This document shows, piece by piece, positions 31,446 to 39,671 of a stretch of 39,671 nucleotides of DNA. The DNA is from Serendipita indica DSM 11827. Its lineage: Eukaryota; Basidiomycota; Agaricomycetes; Sebacinales; Serendipitaceae. Each line of letters starts with the position of its first letter. Position 1 is the stretch's first letter. The DNA is taken from the NCBI GenBank assembly GCA_910890315.1, contig CAJVGD010000024.1, positions 1 to 39,671 on the forward strand, written 5' to 3'. The translations under genes were made by a program, and so were the position numbers. The notes below the pieces were generated by a model that saw only the letters and a program-made list of their open reading frames with translations, had not been told where the DNA came from and made no database searches.

Positions 31446-32050
31446 ATGCGCCGAAATACGCTCGTTCAGCTTCATCTCACGCACATGGAGAGCACCACCA
31501 CCGACCATCACCATCACGAAGAGGCGCATCCATTCACATATCGACAAGAGAGTAAGAAGCACTGAGGAGAAATGCTTAAAATTAATCTTCGGATTTGTAG
31601 CAATGACTTCTCGACCGATCATCCTGACCAGTGCCGCCTTTGTCGCTCTCGTTGGAATGAACGCGGCCGGACTTTTCGACGTAAAGGATAACAAGCACCC
31701 CATCACTCGCTACATTGCGTCAACAATCGATTCGAGAGATGCAATCATGGAAGAAAACCTGCACAGAATCAACGACGCAAAGGAAGAGGCCGCAAACTAT
31801 CGTCTCGAGTCGACTGCTCGCAAGGATCCCGTCAAGGGCGTCAGGAACCCAGGGTTAGATCTTCTTTATTCTTTCATCGCCTTTGAGCTAATTCTTGTTC
31901 TAGTTTGGCTGCCATTGGATCTCCAACCGGCTTACCCGTCAGGTCAGTGGCTTATATATTCTATCCTTGCAACGCTAACTACCTTGTAACTACAGACCTG
32001 GTGTCGACTTTTCGGACATCAAGCCAAAGCGACTGCCAAGGGACGATTAA
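31446..32050 (+). CDS. Mitochondrial small membrane protein, complex I 17.8-kDa-subunit-like
   Basis: Four exons (31446-31551, 31601-31853, 31904-31942, 31996-32050) join in frame to 150 residues. A His-rich stretch (TTTDHHHHEE) is followed by one membrane helix (PIILTSAAFVALVGMNAAGL). Then come KHPITRYIASTIDSRDAIME, a polar helical part, and the C-terminus GVDFSDIKPKRLPRDD. This order resembles fungal NADH dehydrogenase 17.8-kDa subunits (nuo-17.8 type) of the mitochondrial inner membrane; recognition is by layout and moderate. The start is uncertain. The ATG at 31391 opens a much better presequence (MSTISRRACTTIQRRAARYA) but in another frame, with no clear intron to join it. The gene ends 54 bp from the UTP20 stop, tail to tail. 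Confidence 0.6.
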
Positions 32051-32104
32051 ATTCAGGAATAAGGATAGACTACAGCCAGATGACCCGTGTAGTATACACC
32101 TGCT

Positions 32105-35100
32105 CTATTCCACGCGTCGTTTTTTGGAAGGATAGTTAGAGACCTTGTGCTCTCTGCGACAAGTGTGAGCTTCTGCGAGTACGAACAGAATACCACGACA
32201 AACCTGAATGCCTGCGACTTGCGTTTGCGGCTTTCCTTCTTCGCCATATTCCGCTGTAGCTGTCTCTTTGCCGCTGCTTGAGGATCAGACGCGACCTGTA
32301 GCTTTTGAGCATAAAGTCGCCTCTTCTTATGCAAACTCACCTGCATCGCGCGGGCGACTTTGCGCTCCCGTCGGACGTTCAGAGCACCTTGTCGGATTTG
32401 CCCGTACGCGGCCGTAAACTTGGTGATGCCGACCTTGCTCTGGACAAGATCTTGCAGCTCTTGTGCCACCAGTTTCACTTCATCTGCTAGAATGTCAATC
32501 CAAAGCAACTTTTCGAGGACGAGTCGTTTACCCATGCCAGCGTCACGTATCGTATCGTCTTCCAACAAGCGATACACCGGAGTCAACACGTGATTCAAGA
32601 AACGCTCCAAATCCTCCGCTTCCATATGCGCGACCATGGCCGCGAACCATTGCAAGACTGAGAGGGGTTCCAGATGCCACTTCTTCTGTAGACCACTAAG
32701 TATGGCGTTTAAAGGAGAATAAAAGGCCGTACAGAAGCAGCAAACGTGTTCCGACGCTTGAGGTGAGCGGTTCGGACTTGATAGGAGAGTTTGGAGAAGA
32801 GCCAAGGTAAGGGTGCTCGCTTGATACGCTCCAACTTTGACAGCTCTCCCCTTTCGTTCTCGCCTCCTTCATCATCTTCACTCTCGTCCTCAGAATCATC
32901 TTCTGCATTTTGAGTCGCATCTAGAGTGCCATAGAATGTCTTTCCTAGAAAGACGAGGTTTTTGACGATCTGAAGAGCGAAAGGTTGATCGAGATGCTCG
33001 CTCCGCAATTGAATCGAGGAATTGGTGGCCACGGTGATCATGCCAGCGCGTGAGGCTGGATGCGAGTCGGATTGGTGGCCAAAAGATATTTTCCACGCGT
33101 AGAAGGACCCGAGCAGGCGGGATGCGGCTGCTCTGACCCAAGCATGAGGGAAGAGCATCAAGTCGACTATCGTCTCCCAAGCGATCTCCGTTTGTAGAGC
33201 CCTTTGGCTCTCGTTGTCGATGAACGCCTTGGAGAGCTTGGAGAGCAACCCAAGCGCCTGATATGGGACTTGCCAATCCAAGTCGACATCCATTGCATCC
33301 GTATCCTGCGTCACGAGCGACTCATATCGCTCCAGAGCAGTCTCAATGGCATGGTTGATATCCTCAACAATAGTGCCGAAGTATTGGGCGACGTTATCGA
33401 TCGCGACTTGGGCGACAAGCCCGTAAACCTGGAAAGCGACGCCGGTGAGCGATGCTTGAGTGGTCTGACTAGCCCAAGCATGGACTCGTTCGAGCGTCTT
33501 CTGCCTTTCTTCGTTGCTCATAACGGTGTAGAGCTTCTTGACGAGTCCTGACGCCTTTTCCTTGCACACGGTCGACTCGTCGTTTGCCAAGACCATGACC
33601 AGGGCCGCAAGGAAGAGATCAATGAATTCAGAGAGGAGAGAAGAATCGAATTTGAGGAGGACTGCATCGAGCAGGATCATGACAGAGATCCTTCCTGGCT
33701 CATACACGTAGCTGAGGTTACTCGCCAGGAAGGTCATCTGCTTTCGAAGCCGTCCCTTGCCTTGCGGGTAATCGAGAAACTGGAGCATGATCCCGCGACA
33801 CACTTCCTGCACTTGTGTCGACTGACTGGTCACCATGATGTTCGCAATCTTGTCCATCATGTCGTAGATTTCTGGGACGACCAACTTGCGTTGGATGATA
33901 GCGCGCAAGAGTGCAAACACAGAAGCTTGTCTCTCAGGCTCTTCAAGGTCTGGTACCATAAACTCGAGGAGGAACTGAAGGTCCTGTTCTTTGAGCTGGG
34001 CCGACGGACACTCGAAGGGTAGTGGCCAGAGATTTGAGCGCGGCCTGCGCCACCTCTGATTCTGCGCTACCAGATTGTCGTATAATGTTGACCTGCTGTC
34101 GGGTGATAACAAGCAGTGACTTCGGTACAGACTTCAGAGGTGCCTTAACAATGGATGAGATCGCTTTCAAGCCATTGATTACCACTGCTGTTGCCGAGGA
34201 ATAGAGCGTATTCCCGATCAAACTGACAAGTGGTTCCAGGCGAGAAATGATGCCTTCATCATGAAAGTCGAACCTGTTGCGACGAAATGCGACCGTCAAC
34301 AGATCTAGTCCAAGCACGGTGAATCGATACGAGTTGTGTGCGTAGTGCTTCGTGGCCTGAGGTAGGTCTCGTTTTGTCTGCACGACGTAATCGTTTTTCT
34401 TCCCTTTGCGATTCAGCTCTGGTTTCTCCTGGAGGAATTTGGCGTTTTGGCTGATCAACGTATGACAGAGGGAGAGTAGTGCGTTTGGGTCCAGGGAGGG
34501 ATTGCTGTTTAGTCCACTCGAGAGACGTTTTAGAGTCTCGTCGACAAGCTGCATCACCTTGGCAGCCTGTGTCTCGTACATGATCGACTTCAGCGGTAGC
34601 AGACGTTGGCTAACAACAGAAGGAGACACGAAGCGGGCGAGAATCGTCATTGCATCAAGCCCTTTGGACGACGCACTACGAACTTCCCGAATCTTTGTCT
34701 TGAAATCCTCCCCTTGCGTGTCCTTCCCTGATTGCCCAAAGATGACCTCCGCCGACACTTCCGCGACGCTAGCCGCAACTTCGTCCAAGATTCCATCGGT
34801 GTTGGCTAATCCAGCATCGGAGGTGATATGGTGGATAAGCGAATGACATGTCACCGCAAGAATATGCAACTGCGGTCCTCGAGTCAGAGCCACACGCAAC
34901 TCCTTGATAATAACGGGGAGATAAGAGGGGCCTGTAGAGACTAGAACCTTGCAGAGGACCTCTCTTGCTGTGTCTCTTGTCTCGCTCGACTTGCTGCGTA
35001 AGGCTTGACTGACAATGGTGATCAGCCGGGTGATCTGTGCACGTTGTTTCTCGGCGGGAGGTGCAGTGCGACCTTGACTACCCCAACGGCCATAGGCAAG

Positions 35101-38100
35101 CGAAGAGTATCTTCCGTTTCCTCTCTTTCTCCAGCAAAGCTGAGCAAGGCAGAGAAGACGTCCGTTGACGGCATCAGCAATCTTTGTTTCTGGGACCGAC
35201 TGCACGATTTCTTCAGCCCCTTCCTCGTCGCCATCTTCCTCCTCTTGAACAGGCTCAGGGACATCCTCCTCCATTCTGAAGTGAAAGCTGTCCAGGATAA
35301 TGACGACGGTACGAATCGCAGCTTTTTCGGGCAACTTCTTGTCCTTCACCGCCTTCAAGTATCGCTGAACTAGACTGTAATAGCGACTCCAAATGAGCTG
35401 TCGAGAGATGTGGCCGAGAGTGGTGATGGCCTCATTGACTAAAAAGATGGTCGTGGTTCTCCTCCCCTATGTAGTGACCAACGATTGGGACGAATATCTC
35501 GAATAGCGGAGGATCGCAGTTGCCTTGATCACAAAATTCGGCAAGTCTTCTCAGTGCACGGGTGACGATGAATCTGGATGTGGGCAACATTGTTGAAAAA
35601 GTTGGCTCTTCATCTCCGTTGGCGAGAAGGTGTCATATCTTCGAGGCTCGGAAGCGTTGGGCATTGTTTGATTGCATAAGAAAGAACGGAAATGAGTTCT
35701 GTCCTGACAACCTCGTGCTTGGAACGGAGGCCACCTTCAGCCCGGACAGAAGCTAACACGACCAAAGAGTCGTTGAAACTCGGTCGTATTGACTCTTTTC
35801 CATCCTCTCGATGAATCGTCTCATCGAGAATGCCGATTGTTCGGATAGAAAGCTCGTTCTGATCGTGAATGAAATGGAGCATATTATGCAGGATAGGAGT
35901 CCATTGAGATACTGTGAAGTGGAGTATAGTTCCTCATTTAGGAGGGTAAACGCGTCCATTCGCCGATCAAAGTCGGGTTCCTCTGGCTGACGCGGGTCGA
36001 AAGAATTCATTCGATCACAGATGACAGTTTCTCCATCTGTGGATCCTTGGCCCGAGAGCAGTGAACACTTTAGTGGCCGACGTACAGGCAGCTCGACCTC
36101 GTAGGGTTTGCAAAAGCTGCGAGACATGCTGAACGTGGCGGTGGTCAAAGTGGTCGTCTCTGTTCTCCATAGGTAGCAATAATACAAGCCGTGCGACCAC
36201 TTGCAATAGGTCCACCTTTGCACTCTCGTTGACCTTGCTAGAAGGTTTTGCGAAGAAGGGTAGGAGGAGTTCAGCAAGCCTATCGCTTGAGAGACATCTC
36301 GCACATGATCGGAGATCATGCGCAGAACAGATATTTGCCATGCGAGACGTTGGATGTGACCGCACCCGTCTTTGCACTCTGTATCGCATGACGGTGAGGT
36401 TGTCGATGAGGATGGATGTATGCGGCTGCACAAGGGCTTCCACGATAAGCTGCTCTTGGTGGTGGCATGTGCGAAGATGTTCTCGGCAATATCAAATACA
36501 CGCATGATGACCACTGGCTTGACATTTGGCGTGATGAGGCAGCCATAGATCTTGGGCAAGACTCGTGAGTCGTAGTCCGCTAAAAATGCAGCATATGACG
36601 GGTGAGTGCTCCACACATGGAACAGTTCCATGAGCGAGGAGGGTGATTGAGAGTTCTCTTGTTCGAAAGCCGGTAGACGGCAGGAAATAAACGCGGAAAA
36701 GGCAGTCGGTAGGAACGGGCGAAAGTCGTATTCGATAGGAAGGCGGAATGGATCTGTGAAGCGCTTGATCCCCAGTTGTCGAAGATTTCGAGCGACCTTG
36801 AGAGGAAGTTGTCCAGGAACATCTTCTAGTATATTCTCGTCCTCATTGTCTCCGTCTTTTCGTCCTGGTCTTCGATGACTTGTCGATTCTCTTCTAGAAC
36901 TTTTGTGCGTTTGCAACAATCATCGTGACTGCGTGGAGAAGACCCGAGATGTACGCAGTAAGCTTGACGCCGAGGATTCGATCAACCTCTGCGAGCAGAA
37001 CTAGGAACCCAACTTGCTGCTTGCTAGTCATCGAAGCTGGGAGGGGTCGAACTTGCAACCCTCCATCAATAGCCATGGAATCTGCCATTTCAAATGGCTC
37101 CAGCATAAGATGGACAAGCGTCCCGAGCTCCGAGTCGTGACATTGTCGCAAGGAATTGATGAGAGCTGTCCGTCGTTCCTGCAACTTGTTCCGTCCTCGT
37201 CGTTCACGCATCATTCCGTAGAACAGTCGAATCAGAAATTCGACAAATTCTTCTCTTTCAGACGGCTGCACTGTCGATCCCAGATCAAGTCCAGTAAGGT
37301 GTTTCTTCCATTGACTATCCTCGAGCAGGCCCGGATAGTATCTTATGTAGTAAGCGCCTTGCTCTTGTATGAAAGCATAAATCGACAGCAAGGGGTTTGG
37401 AGATGGCGATGATCGATGGAGAGCAAGGAGATATACGTCGCGCGAAGTTCGTCCGCTGAGACGACCGCCCCCAGATTGTTGAACTTGGATAGAAGAGATA
37501 ACCATGATGCGAGATTGTGTCCTGATGCTTTCTTGGCGCCACTTGGAGAGACGAACGAAAGGAACAGTGGGATGAGTTCGCGGTTATGTCGTTCCGCAAG
37601 CGATGAGCATCCTTCGAGGGTCTTGAGAAGTTGCTTCTCGTAGTTCTCCACGTCGATTCTCTGAGATGACCTGAGCCTATCCAAGGATTAGGAAGGAAGC
37701 ATTAGTATTTGCGCGACTCGCCTTCACAAGAGTCATCACTTCGTCCTCTTGAATTGCGCCTTTCATCGCCTCTAGAGTTTCTTGTAGCCCAGGATTGCGC
37801 CACGTCTTCTCTTCTTCTTGCACTTCCCGATCGTCCTCGTCCTCTACAATCCATGTGGGACGATCCTGGAGCAGAGCCCCTGCAAAGATCGCCAGGATCT
37901 CTGGCCCCATGATATCCCATAACTCTTCGCTCGACCGATTCGCTACATCGATCAAGGCCTGCGAAGTCGCTTTCCACACTGGCATGAGGTTGACCTTGAA
38001 CTGACCTAAATCGGCATAAGTATTTGCACAAGTAAAATGAACTCGACGTACCAACGAGCCAACGGATGCAAAGTTCTGCGGCGCCGGCAGACTGTCCGAC

Positions 38101-39671
38101 CGGGGCTGCATTGCCCACTTTCCCCGTCTTCAGTACTCGTTCAGGGGCCCGTGTTGCAGAGATTTCAACCTCTTCGGCTTGAAGACATGCGGTCACTGCA
38201 AGGTCTTGCGACGAGTCTCGCACAACAAGGTCAGAAGCAAGAATGCGCAGGGCATTGTATCGCAACGCCCCAACGTGAGACATGACAGAAGCTTTGAGCA
38301 TTTCGAAGGCATCCACAAAATTGATTGGGTTTGCACTGCGTGCTTCTGATCAGTTTCATAGGTGATGCGGGGAGGCGGAACTCACGCGTGCTTTGCTAAG
38401 CTGGCTACTCCTTCAAGTACCGGCGAGCTCCAGCTATAGTGTGTCAATGCATGCTGTAGCCATACGTCGACCTTGGAATCAGGGGGTAACTCGTCCATCT
38501 CGCCCAAGACGAGCAGGCAGGATCCAAAGAACCACGAGGCGTTGGCAGCCGTTTCCATATAGTTTTGAATTGGATTCACATCCAAAGAAACAATGTTGTC
38601 GACAATGGATGCGATGGAGGGTGCAAGAGATGGCAGCTGTGGGACGAGGGCGAGAATGTGGTGAAGCTGAATAGAGGATTTATCGTTGAGCTTCCATTCG
38701 TCCAGCAATTTCGCGCAAGATTTCTGGATCGCTTTCTTCCAAGTCGCATCTTCGAGCACTATTCGCTTACTCTCTACCAGCATGCGCAAGAGTCTCAAGG
38801 TAGCGGCTGAATGTGAGGCGATGTGCGCAACAGTAACCCTAAGGAATGTCAGAGATTACTTCAATTTCCAAAATTCGCCTACTTTTGGACCTGTGGTAGG
38901 ATGAACGATCTCCAATTCGCACCCTTAGACTGGTCAAGAGCCGAGAGTGCCTCTGCTACCCAGTAACCGGCCTCTACATCCTACCACGTAGCTTAGCTGT
39001 GCAATGTGGATGATACAGTGCGACTTACCTTCCAGATATGCTCCAGAGCGGAGCGACCTCGTACCCAGAGTGCAAGCTCTCCGCCTTTCAAACATGCTAC
39101 GATCATGGCAGCAACATCTCTTTTCAAAGATAAGGTAAGCGGGAATGAAGACAGCTTGGAGAGCACAGATGCAAGTTGATCGGCTGTAGGCCTGGTGAGT
39201 GGCCATAAGGGTAGGAGGAGAATCCGTACTGTTTGCCATTGCTTCTGCCTGTTTACTTGCGAAACGCGAATATCACCAATGATATGCGAAGCAACCTCTG
39301 TGTTCGCTTTTCGTCAAATGGCTCCGCGAGGGCGTGTATGCGCGAGACAAAGATGTTCGTGATGGGTTGAAAAGACTCGACGGAGCAATAATGCATCGTT
39401 GCGGTCAACACCCGTCGCACGAGCTTGTAAATGGGCTCGAAATCGTCTGCAACGAGGGCATTCTCCAATAACAATTCGAGTAGCGGTAAAGCAGCAGTAT
39501 GCAGTGTCAAAGATGTTGATCGAACGCTTATGATGTATATCCATGCGATAGTATCTGAAAGTGTGTCCAGTGAGCCAACAAGCGCGTCGGTGGCATGGCG
39601 CTTTTGTTCCGACTTGAATTTGCGCAGTGTGGTACCCCAGACTTCTGCTAGTAGTCTTCGTATGTCAGGAC
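32105..39671 (-). CDS. UTP20: UTP20 (U3 snoRNP / SSU processome scaffold), 5' end outside window
   Basis: HEAT-repeat scaffold of the small-subunit processome, needed for 18S rRNA maturation in the nucleolus. Homology is recognisable along the whole strand: PDIRRLLAEVWGTTLRKFK at the right edge, IRWLV joined to GQFKVNLMPVWKA near 38.0 kb, then AKPSSKVNESAKVDLL and NSFDPRQPEEPDFDRRMDAF. Further on are GRISVMILLDAVLLKFDSSL and, near the C-terminus, GQIRQGALNVRRERKVARAM. Several short GT-AG introns fit, including 32696-32745 and 32154-32203; the last leads to the basic tail NYPSKKRRVE and the stop at 32105-32107. The N-terminus lies beyond the right edge. Between about 35.6 and 36.9 kb the reading frame changes about eight times within conserved sequence, plus once near 34.03 and once near 37.36 kb. 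This could be sequence error or a decaying copy. Gene identity is firm; integrity is not. Confidence 0.85.

Noticed and set aside
37677-38111. Apparent frameshift in UTP20 near 38.05 kb
   Set aside because: A GT-AG intron with donor after the IRWLV codons joins in phase to GQFKVNLMPVW, so no frame break is needed.
38820-38900. Apparent stop in UTP20 near 38.85 kb
   Set aside because: An intron beginning GTAGGC and ending CTTAG restores the frame (PQVQK joined to VTVAHIASHS).

Overview
This window looks like chromosomal DNA from a filamentous basidiomycete. My guess is an Agaricomycete, perhaps close to Rhizoctonia/Ceratobasidium. The signs are short (about 40-55 nt) introns, fungal-type NLR proteins (esterase-like, NB-ARC, TPR), a DUF6593 protein, a small family of fungal BTB proteins, and the nucleolar gene UTP20. 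I saw no rRNA, tRNA, CRISPR array, retroelement or DNA transposon.

Left half (1-21,600): a tandemly duplicated immune-receptor-like locus. The repeating cassette on the minus strand is an NLR gene followed by a HAD phosphatase gene. A small acidic Chz1-like gene lies divergently on the plus strand, upstream of the NLR. Cassette 1 has a decayed HAD (933-1957), an NLR with one frame break (2181-7693) and a damaged Chz1-like copy (8111-8362). Cassette 2 has an apparently intact HAD (9569-10607) and an intact 1431-aa NLR (10876-15459). Cassette 3 has a 5' HAD relic (about 16084-16323), an intact 1265-aa NLR (16528-20610) and an intact Chz1-like gene (21133-21575). An orphan NLR fragment (about 15795-16083) marks the breakpoint between cassettes 2 and 3. 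Bases 1-8030 are a direct, diverged copy of 8607-15797.

The three NLRs carry exactly 20 (less one base), 13 and 9 TPR units of 126 bp. Units in the first two are almost identical to each other and vary at a few fixed positions. Units in the third are well diverged.

Right half (21,840-39,671): ordinary gene-dense DNA. In order on the plus strand it holds a DUF6593 membrane protein, a BTB protein, a large protein with a divergent ubiquitin-conjugating (E2) domain, two more BTB paralogs and a small mitochondrial protein resembling the fungal complex I 17.8 kDa subunit. The minus-strand UTP20 gene fills the right end and runs off the window. UTP20 shows a cluster of single-base frame breaks, which may be sequence errors or real decay.

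No experiment links the NLR, HAD and Chz1-like genes functionally. Their repeated co-occurrence here is explained by shared duplication, and a joint role is only an inference.
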